From Porphyromonas circumdentaria (GTDB taxonomy: Bacteria; Bacteroidota; Bacteroidia; Bacteroidales; Porphyromonadaceae), in contig NZ_FUXE01000010.1 of assembly GCF_900167105.1 (NCBI RefSeq), forward strand, positions 1 through 64,000: DNA of 64,000 bases, given 5' to 3'. Position numbers and translations under genes: made by a program. The notes beneath the pieces were generated by a model. The model made no database searches and had not been told where the DNA came from. It was given only the letters and a program-made list of their open reading frames with translations. Below are positions 9,001-15,519 of the stretch, piece after piece. Position 1 is the first letter of the stretch. Each line of letters begins with the position of its first letter.

Positions 9001-10552
9001 AGTAGGGAGAAGAAGTGGTCATAGCCGAGCCCTTAAGGAGCTTGACATAGAGGTTGTCGGTACTACTGTCGCTTCTATCGGTACTGAACTCTCCGACCTG
9101 ATAGACTTGTCCCTTATAAGTGTATTCATAGGCTATAGCAAGCACCTCGTCAGTACTGAGGCGTACATTAAGAGAGATATAGCCCAAACTATTATTGAGG
9201 GTATACTCGCTCTCGGTCAGTCTACGCGCACTTTCCAACTTTTCATAATCTCGTCCTCCCTCATACACTCCCTGCAAAACCTGTGATACACGGTCTATCT
9301 TTCTCAAATCTGCCAAAGCGAGTATGGTGTTATAAAGAGAGTTGGCTTTATTGTCGGGTACCTCAAAGCCAGAAGGAATTACCCCACTGGCAGAGACCCT
9401 ATGAGGTTCTCCCAAGTCACTAAAGGCTACTATATTACGCGCATCTTCAAAACGAGTACGCTTATTCGTTACCCAAAGCTCGACACGATTGATAACAATA
9501 CCAGAGGAAATAAAAGGTAAGGTCGACAATGCCTGATCGTAATGCTCACGGAAGTAGTGTCCTAAAAAGAAGTGACGGTTTTCATCGTAGTTATTGGCAG
9601 AGAACTCAAACGGAGTAGTCTGCGCCCCTCCCTCCGATGAGATTCTTTTTGTCTCTGCTTCCTGCTGACTTACTACCAAGCTAAGATCCAACTTACCAAA
9701 CTGCATTTTGGTGTGTAGACCAAAAAGGGAGGCTCCTCCCTGTATCAAAGAGTTCTTGGGCTGTAGCGATACATTACCCGCTTCTATGAGTTTTATGATG
9801 TCATCCTCTTCACCCTCATAGGATAACTTTAACTTCTTGGAATCGAAATCAAAAGTCGTCTCCGTGTTGTAGTTCAGATTGAAATTGAGTTTGCTCCCGA
9901 CAGAAGCTTGTACATTGGCTTGTATCTTTTGGTCAAAGTCAAAGAAAGTATGCCGACGGGCATTCTGTGGCAAAGAGGGATTTTCTGTGGCACTACTCTT
10001 AACCCCCATAAGCACCTCTGCCGAACCCTGCGTACGCAACTTAACTCCACCAGGACCGAAAATCTTCTCTGCAGGCCCTAATTCAAACCCGAAATCAAAA
10101 GGGTTAAACTGTTTTTTCCCGCTCTCTTTAGCCTCGTTCTCGTCCTTTTGTATAAAATAATTATTCCCTTTTTTTCGTCTCACATACTCCCAATACTGCT
10201 GTGGAGTGTAGGCGATAGGGGTACCTATACGCTGACCGTTGAACGTAGTTATATAGAGGTAATTGCCCGTAGCGACATCATATATAAACTCCTCTTTGAG
10301 CAACGAGGGATTACGCAAGTCGGCAGGATGTTTTTGCTCTAAATCGAGATAACTTGCAGGTATTGTCTTACGAACAGGATAGCGCAAAGAATCTTGTACT
10401 ACGGGTTGCGATTTGATTTTTTCCTTAGGAAAAAAAGTAGAAGGTCGATAAGGAGCACCAAATAGCAGGCGACTTGCCATGGCCACCCCTATGGAACAGA
10501 TAAGCAAGAGGAGTAATAAATAGAAAAAGCGGAAATGGGTACGATACGACAT
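3035..10552 (-). CDS. sprA: T9SS outer-membrane translocon SprA/Sov
   Basis: A 2,505-residue protein matching SprA (called Sov in Porphyromonas), the giant outer-membrane channel of the type IX secretion system through which proteins with T9SS C-terminal domains leave the cell. The N-terminus carries a hydrophobic export segment (about residues 10-28, rich in Leu). Much of the chain has the alternating hydrophobic and polar pattern of outer-membrane beta strands (for example LNFNLNYNTETTFDF), and it ends in a strand-like FGVSLRINLTQ. The length is close to that of Sov and a little longer than flavobacterial SprA. The gene follows ruvA after 36 bases, an arrangement I believe is shared with other Bacteroidales. 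No frameshift or internal stop is seen, so the system is probably active, although no other T9SS component lies in this window. Confidence 0.95.
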   Translation of the reverse strand: MSYRTHFRFFYLLLLLLICSIGVAMASRLLFGAPYRPSTFFPKEKIKSQPVVQDSLRYPVRKTIPASYLDLEQKHPADLRNPSLLKEEFIYDVATGNYLYITTFNGQRIGTPIAYTPQQYWEYVRRKKGNNYFIQKDENEAKESGKKQFNPFDFGFELGPAEKIFGPGGVKLRTQGSAEVLMGVKSSATENPSLPQNARRHTFFDFDQKIQANVQASVGSKLNFNLNYNTETTFDFDSKKLKLSYEGEEDDIIKLIEAGNVSLQPKNSLIQGGASLFGLHTKMQFGKLDLSLVVSQQEAETKRISSEGGAQTTPFEFSANNYDENRHFFLGHYFREHYDQALSTLPFISSGIVINRVELWVTNKRTRFEDARNIVAFSDLGEPHRVSASGVIPSGFEVPDNKANSLYNTILALADLRKIDRVSQVLQGVYEGGRDYEKLESARRLTESEYTLNNSLGYISLNVRLSTDEVLAIAYEYTYKGQVYQVGEFSTDRSDSSTDNLYVKLLKGSAMTTSSPYWYFMMRNIYSLGTNVSDLQEDRFRLDILYKDDKLGTAIPYLNEGPTKGQLLIRTLDMDRLDRRNEAHPDGVFDFVRGYTVNPQRGWIIFSTVEPFGATLRRKIGDPVIADKYVYQEIYDTTAVAARQVTEKDKFILRGEYKASSSGQISLGAGIANVTPGSVRVTAGGVTLTENVDYTVNYAMGTVTILNESILNSGTRVDVSLENRGLMNMQRKTMVGLDMNYHFTKDLVFGGTFMHLSEMPLTTKTPIGSESMRNTLWGMNLSYRTDWQGLTNWVDKLPFLNLTQPSELRFNAEFAHLIPGHYEGRYAKGYSYIDDFETSQNSIDLMNPYSWMLSSTPYQDGANVLFPEATLSNDVRYGEHRARLAWFYIDPMFNRANSSLTPSYIRNNLDLQSNHFVREINIQELFPYRDFSQSHYSYLQTFNLSYYPKERGPYNLNDQALLPDGTLANPEKNWGGIMRKIDQSDFEAANIEYLEFWLLDPFVYTKGTTQGGDFYINLGEINEEVLRDEKKFFENGMPLNDDAQATVETVWGKVPIRQGTGYAFDNSPGARAKQDVGFNGLTDEEERVWASYVSYLNGVKNKVSPEVLQRWAADDMSPLNDPAGDNFLHYRNGRFDERQAPILERYKYYNGVQGNSAEATDTNDVYSIASRIVPDVEDINQDNTLNENEKYFQYKIALRPDQMVIGKNYIVDVRPATVTLPNGKQETVSWYQFKVPVRDFNQKVGGIADFKSIRFIRLFLTDFKEEVFLRFGTFKLVRGDWRQYERELHDPLLQPISKGVLEVSAVNIEENGDRQPVNYVLPPGVLRSLDPSASQTTQQNEQSLSLKITKLAPGDARAVYRNTGLDLRRYKRLELFTHAERLVSDETNTSNGDMSVFIRLGSDYRNNYYEYSVPLNITPFGIYSTDIAQDRRTVWPEENKMDIMLSVLTELKRERNRAKSEGQAEADFFKRYSKPDPKNPRNSITVMGNPSLSSVKTIMIGVRNNAHDIKSVEIWVNEMRLSDYLEQGGWAANADMQLKVSDWGTLAVRGQMQTAGFGALDQTLSQRRLEDLRQVNLSANFEMGRFFSEKAQVTLPLYYTFSDEVITPRYNPLDQDILLSDAIKAVVTKEERDSITSHAVTQTRSHAFSLSNMRVGIKSKTPMPYDPINFSASYSYSQTDHNTPDYVYDRKRDWQAALTYDYSPVLPPLKPFAGLKSRNSAVQVLKSYQINYLPSKISFSTSMLRNYSEQQIRNFIPGVGDATPLPATFLQNFLWDRAVALNWNLTTNLQFSFKSGTNARIEEPYLQVNRELEPDKYKVWRDSVNRSIAEFGTPMKYDQTANLTWKLPFSLIPYMNWINGSVTYTGTYNWDLGARMPNGEFIGNIIRNERRIEGSFSMNFTQLYKLIPFLANIEKAMGKSSFDSSPRQRMAEQRTEKKSLQPKKYTQDIKLKGDSITVVKHNLGTKKIDLKATTTEGKTYKLKTRIIDANSVEIRNQDTLALKLTIVSRDEKSSRKAKEGSAFGNYMLYSLMMLKDINVTYNRTNNLNLPGFMPSIQAAGGQSRTAAGLAPGWDFAFGFTDNSYVEKAASYGWLTTAQENVNPSAYSQTENLAIRVTLEPLKDLRITLTANRVDTKREETQFVFDGMPRTYGGNFTMTTIGLKGFFFTPVGANGYASPAFSDFLASRGIIASRFRDLYKQYPSADNVLVRENSTDVLIPAFLAAYSQRDVNSIELNPFPAPTALLPNWNLTYTGLSKLPIFKNLFRNIALSHGYTSTYTVGGYQSLLGWKELSKDSSLPLGFLREVPASNLANPTGVVESSGQRVASLPFNIPGVTLQEGFNPLIGLEVTIKNGMSLSSRWNKRRTLNLNITAFQLVESASDEFTAGISYKVDNFLTMIGLKKKRRASTKAKDALFTSGGAMTLRLDYSYNKSSMLIRKIQEDFTQATNGNIAHSLKFSADYALSKMLTLRAYYDWNMNHPLVSTASFPTRNSNFGVSLRINLTQ

Positions 10553-10588
10553 ACTATAACGGGGCTTTCTATACTGTGCTTAAGCCTT

Positions 10589-11191
10589 TTAGAGCATTTT
10601 CAACGCCCGTTTAACAATCTCCTCTACCGAAAGAGTCGGCTCTGCATCTATCAATGTCTTTACCACCTTACGTACCGACACATCCTGAAAACCGAGCATT
10701 TTCAAGGCTCTTTGTGCCTCATCTACCACTTGAGCATTGACACGACTTTCCTTTTGAGGGAGGGTGCTAGTAGCCTCCTCTCCTAAAGAGGAAAGATCTA
10801 TTTTACCTTTCAGATCTACCACAATACGCTGTGCCGTTTTGAGACCTATTCCTTTTACGTTCTTCAATAAATCTACAGAGCCATTTTGAATAATGGTTGC
10901 CAAATCTAAGGGGGTATAGGCCGACAGAATAAGCCTTGCCGTAGAGGGACCTACCCCCGATACAGAGCACAATTTTTCAAAGAAAGAGCGAGCCTCCTCA
11001 CGCACGAAACCGAAGAGTATATGTGCATCCTCTCGGATAATTTCTGTTATCCAGAGGCGTACTTTCTCCCGTCCCTGCAAAAAAGTATAGTCTGTCAAAG
11101 TTATCTGCACATCATATCCCACCCCTAAACAATCTATTAGGGCGTTGGTGGGTGTTAGTCTGTCTATTTTTCCCTCGAGGTAAGCAATCAT
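10589..11191 (-). CDS. ruvA: Holliday junction branch-migration protein RuvA
   Basis: A 200-residue protein with the RuvA layout. It has an N-terminal OB fold beginning MIAYLEGKID, then two helix-hairpin-helix motifs (LCSVSGVGPSTARLIL and LKNVKGIGLKTAQRIV), then an acidic linker and a C-terminal domain III that contacts RuvB (ALKMLGFQ...VKRALKML). RuvA tetramers hold four-way junctions while RuvB drives branch migration. The gene is promoter-proximal in a unit with sprA. The length is typical of the family, and no other start is plausible. Confidence 0.95.
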   Translation of the reverse strand: MIAYLEGKIDRLTPTNALIDCLGVGYDVQITLTDYTFLQGREKVRLWITEIIREDAHILFGFVREEARSFFEKLCSVSGVGPSTARLILSAYTPLDLATIIQNGSVDLLKNVKGIGLKTAQRIVVDLKGKIDLSSLGEEATSTLPQKESRVNAQVVDEAQRALKMLGFQDVSVRKVVKTLIDAEPTLSVEEIVKRALKML

Positions 11192-11256
11192 AATGATTCT
11201 TAATAGTTACTTATAACAACGCTAATAAGCTCGACATATTGCACAAAAGCTCTCTG

Positions 11257-11264
11257 CAAAGGTA
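11257..11264 (-). promoter_or_regulatory. -7 promoter element for ruvA-sprA
   Basis: The minus strand reads TACCTTTG, an exact match to the Bacteroidota -7 consensus TAnnTTTG. It lies about 66 bases upstream of the ruvA start. I see no good -33 TTTG at the expected spacing. Confidence 0.5.
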
Positions 11265-11455
11265 AATATTCCAAAGAAGAGCGTTGCAATAAGGGTTTCT
11301 ATTTGCAAACAGGAGGGAAAATGCAGATGCATCAAAGCCTCATAAATCTTCCTCTTGAGAGAGCAAAACGATTACTTAGAGAACCAACCTGAAACGTATT
11401 AGGGATAAATCCCGTGAGGCACAAGGAACAATTAGAAGAAAGGGTATTAGGGTGA

Positions 11456-11705
11456 GGATTAAAGCTGAGCAAGGGCAAACTGCTTACCCATCTCAAAGCC
11501 GTGGGCTTGGCATGTGGTTTTCGTACTCGGATGACCTACCACGTTAAGAGGCATAGTTTCGGTACGCTAACTGTTAGAGGCAGGTATTCCGATGGAGAGC
11601 ATTGCTAAGATGATGGGACACGCCTCCATCTCCAGCACGCCAATCTATGCTCAAATCACTGACCAAAAGATTGCAAAGGATATGGACAGGTTGATACAAC
11701 AATGA
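11456..11705 (+). pseudogene. Tyrosine recombinase (integrase) remnant
   Basis: Translation in one frame gives KLLTHLKAVGLACGF followed by MTYHVKRHSFGTL. That is the C-terminal catalytic region of a phage-type integrase, with the HxxRH block. Shifting by one base after the TL codons restores LLEAGIPMESIAKMMGH, then STPIYAQITDQKIAKDM and a stop at 11703-11705. One frameshift therefore separates the HxxR block from the GH and catalytic Tyr (IYAQ) block. An in-frame stop at 11453 cuts off everything upstream, and the N-terminal part is missing. This is a dead fragment of an integrase like those of Bacteroides conjugative transposons. The rest of the gap (11265-11455) shows no recognisable gene. 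Confidence 0.82.
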
Positions 11706-11724
11706 GAGTAGATAACCTAAATAT

Positions 11725-11763
11725 AAAAAGAGCTTGCTTTATTAACTGAAACAAGCTCTTTTT
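11725..11763 (-). terminator. Intrinsic terminator after the ClbS/DfsB-like gene
   Basis: A perfect 12-bp stem (AAAAAGAGCTTG and its complement) with a 15-nt loop ends in a T tract on either strand. It sits about 30 bases past the stop of the minus-strand gene, and it could also stop transcription coming from the integrase remnant on the plus strand. Confidence 0.75.
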
Positions 11764-11795
11764 ATAGCAAATAATCTATAATGATTTCTTTTGCA

Positions 11796-12335
11796 TTATT
11801 TCTTAGATGTTTTGATATGCAATTTTATTTTCTTCATAGCCCAGTCGTAATGGCTGGCAGTTGCCGAAACGCAGTAAGCTCCGAGTGGGGAAGTTCCAGT
11901 CCAAGCGAGTACTCCTTTGGCAAAGAGTTCATCGTTGGAGAATTGCTCTATCAGTGCCATTACCTCTTTGTGGCTCTCTCTTAACTTTGCTTTAGCTTCC
12001 TCTAATGGCGTATTTTGGTGCTTCTTCCAAAACTCAACATTCATTGTCGGGTAGGTTTTCCAATTATATGGTTCGGGAAGAAAGGGTTTATGCTCACCGT
12101 TAGTATTGGCTCGTACCCAATCCAATAGCAGTTGATGCCACTCGTATAAATGTACAAGCACATCTCGCAAGTTCTTGTCTCGACCCCAATGAGCTTCCTT
12201 ACCCGCTGTAGCCATTTCATCGGCAAAAGTTGCCGTCTGCTGTCCCTCACTCATACTTTCAATGAGTTTCCACATCTTGTCAAATTGTCCATTGGCGGAT
12301 GCAAGTAAATCAATTTTTGTTGTTGCTCGTGCCAT
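11796..12335 (-). CDS. ClbS/DfsB-family four-helix-bundle protein
   Basis: A 179-residue soluble protein of the DinB-like ClbS/DfsB family. Recognisable blocks are NLRDVLVHLYEWHQLLLDW (about residues 56-74), the proline and Trp-rich PFLPEPYNWKTYP, and a C-terminal YCVSATASHYDWAMKKI. The founding member ClbS protects colibactin producers by hydrolysing the genotoxin. Most family members, including this one, have no proven substrate. The gene sits in an accessory stretch beside an integrase remnant and a decayed second copy of the same family, which suggests arrival by transfer. A hairpin terminator follows it. The family call is firm; the function is open. Confidence 0.85.
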   Translation of the reverse strand: MARATTKIDLLASANGQFDKMWKLIESMSEGQQTATFADEMATAGKEAHWGRDKNLRDVLVHLYEWHQLLLDWVRANTNGEHKPFLPEPYNWKTYPTMNVEFWKKHQNTPLEEAKAKLRESHKEVMALIEQFSNDELFAKGVLAWTGTSPLGAYCVSATASHYDWAMKKIKLHIKTSKK

Positions 12336-12416
12336 ATCTTTTTATTTTAGTTGTTATTCGATTATAAAAGAAAGTGGAATAAACACCTTTTGTGGGCAAT
12401 CGCTCCACAAGTTTGA

Positions 12417-12541
12417 TTAAAGTCCATCGTAGCTGTTGTTTTTTACCCAATTTAGTAACAACTGATGCCATTCATACAGATGTACAAAAACATCACGCAG
12501 TTTTTTATCCAGACTCCAAATGTGCTTCTTTTGCCATCCGA
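12417..12541 (-). pseudogene. Fragment of a second ClbS/DfsB-like gene
   Basis: Read on the minus strand, this piece gives LDKKLRDVFVHLYEW, then HQLLLNWVKNNSYDG and a stop. It matches residues about 54-76 of the intact neighbour (NLRDVLVHLYEWHQLLLDW) with several substitutions. A one-base shift separates this from an upstream KEAHLE that matches KEAHWG of the neighbour. Both ends are missing. It is a decayed paralogue rather than an expressed gene. Confidence 0.72.
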
Positions 12542-12574
12542 TACCATTACTTATTGGGAGAAAATAGAATAAGA

Positions 12575-12919
12575 CTACACGATGTCACTTAGGTCACTGA
12601 TAAAGTTGATTTGTTTACCTTTGTTACATTCAAAAATGAAGTCACTAAGACTCTTGCTGTTACATTCGGAAAAATCGCCAACAATAATCAAAGGCATTTG
12701 ATATTGTACGAATTTTTGAAGTATATCTCCTGCTATTTTAGTTTTTAAGTCAAAAAAATCAGGTGTAATATTCTTTTTGTGAATAATAATCTTATCGAAG
12801 CCCTGATAATATAAGTTCCCCAACAAATCTAATCCATCCTCAGTAGATCTTAAGATTATTTTGTCAGTTATAACTTCAGCCACTTTTCTATTGTCTATAT
12901 TGTGAGTTTTAATTTTCAT
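12575..12919 (-). CDS. DUF4180-domain protein
   Basis: A 114-residue protein that matches the DUF4180 family as I know it. The visible blocks are an N-terminal strand KVAEVITDKIILRS, DGLDLLGNLYYQGFDKI at about residues 28-44, and IVGDFSECNSKSLSDFIFEC near residues 79-98. The family is small, cytosolic and alpha/beta, and its function is unknown. It often appears scattered among accessory genes. Here it lies between a decayed ClbS/DfsB fragment and a VOC protein on the same strand, 53 bases downstream of the VOC gene. The gene is intact, with no membrane segment or signal peptide. Confidence 0.8.
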   Translation of the reverse strand: MKIKTHNIDNRKVAEVITDKIILRSTEDGLDLLGNLYYQGFDKIIIHKKNITPDFFDLKTKIAGDILQKFVQYQMPLIIVGDFSECNSKSLSDFIFECNKGKQINFISDLSDIV

Positions 12920-12972
12920 GCAGTACTTATTGTTAGCTCTTTAATTGTCTGTCTTTGGTTATTGTTGACGAA

Positions 12973-13392
12973 CTATAAAACAAGATTTCCTTCTCTGTCA
13001 ATCTTCCAAAATGGATTGTAAGCTACCTCAAATACATAACCGTCCAAATCCTTAAAATAGCCGCTGTAACCGCCCCAAAATACTTTCTGAGCGGGTTTCA
13101 CGAGGGTTGCTCCAAGCCGTTTGGCTTCCTGCATTACGGCATCGACTTCTTCCTTCGATGTGGCATTATAACTGATTGTCATGCCTGAAAAGGCTGACTG
13201 CTGATAACATAACGTACTGTCTTTTTCCAATTCTTGCAATGGGTATAATCCCAAGACTATCCCTCCCAAAGGAAACAATGCGTATTGGTCCTGACTTTGT
13301 TCCGACTTCTTCCAACCCAATCCCTCATAGAAAGCCAATGCTTTTTGAAAGTCTTTTACTCCTAATGTGATTAAAGTGAATTTTTGTCTCAT
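12973..13392 (-). CDS. VOC-superfamily (glyoxalase/bleomycin-resistance fold) protein
   Basis: A 139-residue single-domain member of the vicinal-oxygen-chelate superfamily. It starts with the usual beta-alpha unit (FTLITLGVKDFQKALAFYEG) and ends with YSGYFKDLDGYVFEVAYNP, where the Glu of the FEVAYNP block is the position normally used as a metal ligand. Members include glyoxalases, dioxygenases and drug-binding resistance proteins. The substrate here cannot be told from sequence. An exact Bacteroidota -7 box lies about 26 bases upstream. With the DUF4180 and ClbS/DfsB genes it makes a short run of accessory genes on the minus strand. Confidence 0.85.
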   Translation of the reverse strand: MRQKFTLITLGVKDFQKALAFYEGLGWKKSEQSQDQYALFPLGGIVLGLYPLQELEKDSTLCYQQSAFSGMTISYNATSKEEVDAVMQEAKRLGATLVKPAQKVFWGGYSGYFKDLDGYVFEVAYNPFWKIDREGNLVL

Positions 13393-13417
13393 AAATTATA
13401 CATTGTAGGATTTGCCA

Positions 13418-13425
13418 CAAATTTA
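13418..13425 (-). promoter_or_regulatory. -7 promoter element for the VOC gene
   Basis: The minus strand reads TAAATTTG, matching TAnnTTTG. The expected start of transcription, a few bases downstream, leaves a leader of roughly 20 bases. No clear -33 TTTG is visible. Confidence 0.45.
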
Positions 13426-13479
13426 CTTATTCATAGCGAGGAAGAAGAATAAAATGACAAGAAAACGCTTCTTGCAAAT

Positions 13480-13692
13480 ATTTTATCTTCGGTAATTCTT
13501 TTGCAGTAGTCGGCCGATGTGGGAGAGCTTGTAGAGGATTTTCCCTGCTATTTGGGGTAGGGAATAACTCCCTTGTCCCGATGGTCTTGCAAGGTGCGAG
13601 GGCTGATGAAAAGGCGTTTGCAAACCTCTCGCCCCGTGAGGAAGATTCTCCCCGAAGTGCGGACGGAGCGTTTGGGCGATAGTTTGCAAGCA
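13480..13692. other. GC-rich stretch of unknown nature
   Basis: About 210 bases are visibly richer in G and C than the surroundings and poor in stop codons in several frames on both strands. None of the resulting short translations looks like a known protein. It directly precedes copy 2 of the 21-bp repeat element, and the whole gap from 13393 to 14041 otherwise holds only promoters and that element. It may be a repeated sequence or a decayed gene. Confidence 0.35.
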
Positions 13693-13721
13693 AAAAAATC
13701 GTATAAGATAAAAGTCATAAA

Positions 13722-13857
13722 CCTACAGGATAAAAGTCAAAAACACCTGCCTTTTTCTTTATATTCAGATTGAATATACATATTTTCAACTTAAATATAT
13801 ATATACGTAGATTGCATATAAAGAAAATCCTATACGTTTTTGACTTTTGTCCCATAC
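13722..13857. repeat. MITE-like element with 21-bp tandem units, copy 2
   Basis: Two exact 21-bp units at 13770-13790 and 13791-13811 match the units of copy 1, including the TTTTCAAC ending of the first. The flanking arms form a long imperfect inverted repeat. The left arm contains GATAAAAGTCAAAAAC and TTTTTCTTTATATT, and the right arm contains their complements, GTTTTTGACTTTTGTC and ATATAAAGAAAAT. The arms are about 45 bases each and roughly 70 percent matched by eye. Confidence 0.75.
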
Positions 13858-14028
13858 GCTTTGCTATTTATATCTATAACTTTTGAAGGTTTCCTTTGCA
13901 CCTCTTGCACTATATCCTAACTGTTCCTCTCTGATACTCTTTGATATTACCAATAATAGGAGTAGAAGAAACTCCTCTATCGCCCTCGTGTAGCACCTCG
14001 AGAGACAATTTCTTGGAGACAAAAGATT

Positions 14029-14036
14029 TACTTTTG
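14029..14036 (+). promoter_or_regulatory. -7 promoter element before prmC
   Basis: TACTTTTG matches TAnnTTTG. It ends only five bases before the prmC start codon, so transcription starting at the usual distance would begin at or next to the ATG. No -33 TTTG at normal spacing is visible. Confidence 0.4.
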
Positions 14037-14041
14037 CACAT

Positions 14042-14941
14042 ATGTTAAGTATCGAGCAGGCACGCACCTATATACAAAACTCCATCGAGCACCTTTACCC
14101 TCCCGAAGAGTGTCGTTTTATCGCCTTAGACCTATTGGGGGTACTATGCTCATGGTCAAGAAGTCAAGTTTTACTGGCCGAGGCGCACTTTACCCTCTCT
14201 GACGAAAAGGAACAACAGCTTAAAGCTATGGTACATCGCCTACAATCGGGCGAGCCAATACAGTACATACAAGGGAGCGTTGAATTCGGAGCCCTCCGCC
14301 TTTCGGTAGGTAGAGGCGTACTGATTCCCCGTCCCGAAACAGAAGAGATGGTAGCTCTTATCCTCCAAGAGATGAGAAATAAAACAGGCATCCGCTACCT
14401 CGATATAGGAACTGGCAGCGGATGTATAGCCCTATCTCTGGCTTATGGTTTAAGGGGAAGTAGAGGCTTTGCCTTGGAAAAATCACCCGAAGCAAGAGAG
14501 ATAGCCGATAAGAATATCCAATACTACCAACAAGAAAACAAAATCGCCCCCTTACAACTGATAGCGGGAGACCTATTCGCCCCCGAGGAATGGTTGCATA
14601 GAATAGAGATTCCCATCGACTTGGTAGTGAGCAATCCCCCTTATGTACAGGTGCAGGAAGCCAAAGATATGGCTCCGCACGTACTCAAAAGTGAGCCTTC
14701 ACAAGCTTTATTCGCTCCAGAGGATAATCCATTGTACTACTACGAAGGCATCATTCACCTCTGTCATGCACTTCCTTTGGCACCAAAAGCCCGATTGTAT
14801 GTAGAAATCAATGCTCTGTTAGGAGGGAAAACACAACAGCTATTCGAGATGAATCCCCTATTTCGGGAGGTAAAACTACTAAAGGACTTAAGCGGAAGAG
14901 ATCGCTTTATCACCGCAACAATGATACCCCAAAATGGATAA
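14042..14941 (+). CDS. prmC: Release factor glutamine methyltransferase
   Basis: A 299-residue SAM-dependent methyltransferase that methylates the Gln of the GGQ motif in release factors RF1 and RF2. It has the helical N-terminal release-factor-binding domain. The Rossmann motif I (YLDIGTGSGCIALSLA) lies near residues 119-134, after the RGVLIPRPETEEMV block that precedes it in this family. The diagnostic NPPY is at residues 198-201. Its substrate RF1 (prfA) is encoded in the same window at 33905. The recX gene overlaps its 3' end by 8 bases, so the two are co-transcribed. Confidence 0.93.
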   Translation: MLSIEQARTYIQNSIEHLYPPEECRFIALDLLGVLCSWSRSQVLLAEAHFTLSDEKEQQLKAMVHRLQSGEPIQYIQGSVEFGALRLSVGRGVLIPRPETEEMVALILQEMRNKTGIRYLDIGTGSGCIALSLAYGLRGSRGFALEKSPEAREIADKNIQYYQQENKIAPLQLIAGDLFAPEEWLHRIEIPIDLVVSNPPYVQVQEAKDMAPHVLKSEPSQALFAPEDNPLYYYEGIIHLCHALPLAPKARLYVEINALLGGKTQQLFEMNPLFREVKLLKDLSGRDRFITATMIPQNG

Positions 14942-15437
14942 AGACAAAATATACAAACAACTCTGTAGCTACTGCAATCGTGCCGAAAGGTGTCCCATGG
15001 ATGTTATTCAGTGGTTGCGAAAAAAGGAGATTGAGGGGAGTGATGCCACTCCTTTTATAGAAAAATTGCAGGAGGAGGGTCTAATCGATGAAAATCGTTT
15101 TATTCGCGCCTTTGCTTCCGACAAGTTACGCTTCTCCCATTGGGGCTACTACAAAATAAGAATGGAACTCTTGATGCGCAACCTTCCAGAACATAGGGTA
15201 GAACAAATAACCCAACAAGTAATGGAAGACGAGGGCGAAGAGGAGATACTACGACAACTCTTAGAAAAGAAAATCCGCCTTAGACTTCAAGAATTAGAGA
15301 AAACAGAGAAAGACTTCGAAGAAGAAATTTGGAAAGTATTTGACTATTTTGCCAACAAAGGCTTCCGAAAAAGAAGGGTTATAGAGCTTGGAAAGTCTAT
15401 CCTTAAGGAAATCGAAGGAGAGCTAAGGGGGAAATAG
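14934..15437 (+). CDS. recX: RecX-family regulatory protein
   Basis: A 167-residue all-helical protein matching RecX, which binds RecA filaments and limits recombination. It has the repeated three-helix pattern: CSYCNRAERCPMDVIQWL at the start, LIDENRFIRAFASDKLRF at about residues 52-69 with the usual FIRAF/K-RF blocks, then a long C-terminal helical part. The C-terminal RKRRVIELGKSIL is basic. The gene overlaps prmC by 8 bases. No recA lies in the window. The paired Cys residues near the N-terminus (C12, C15, C21) are worth noting but are not a proven metal site. Confidence 0.85.
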   Translation: MDKDKIYKQLCSYCNRAERCPMDVIQWLRKKEIEGSDATPFIEKLQEEGLIDENRFIRAFASDKLRFSHWGYYKIRMELLMRNLPEHRVEQITQQVMEDEGEEEILRQLLEKKIRLRLQELEKTEKDFEEEIWKVFDYFANKGFRKRRVIELGKSILKEIEGELRGK

Positions 15438-15519
15438 ATAAAACCTTCTTTACAGATAAAAAGAAAAGCATTAGGCAGAGAAGAGCGCGACGCGTTGTAT
15501 CAATCGGTCTACTGATATA

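Noticed and set aside
3191-10342. Many open frames on the plus strand opposite sprA
   Set aside because: They are antisense to a well-supported 2,505-residue gene, with no domains or start signals of their own.
13427-13693. Overlapping small frames on both strands in the GC-rich patch
   Set aside because: Several frames are open at once because stops are rare in GC-rich DNA. None resembles a known protein.
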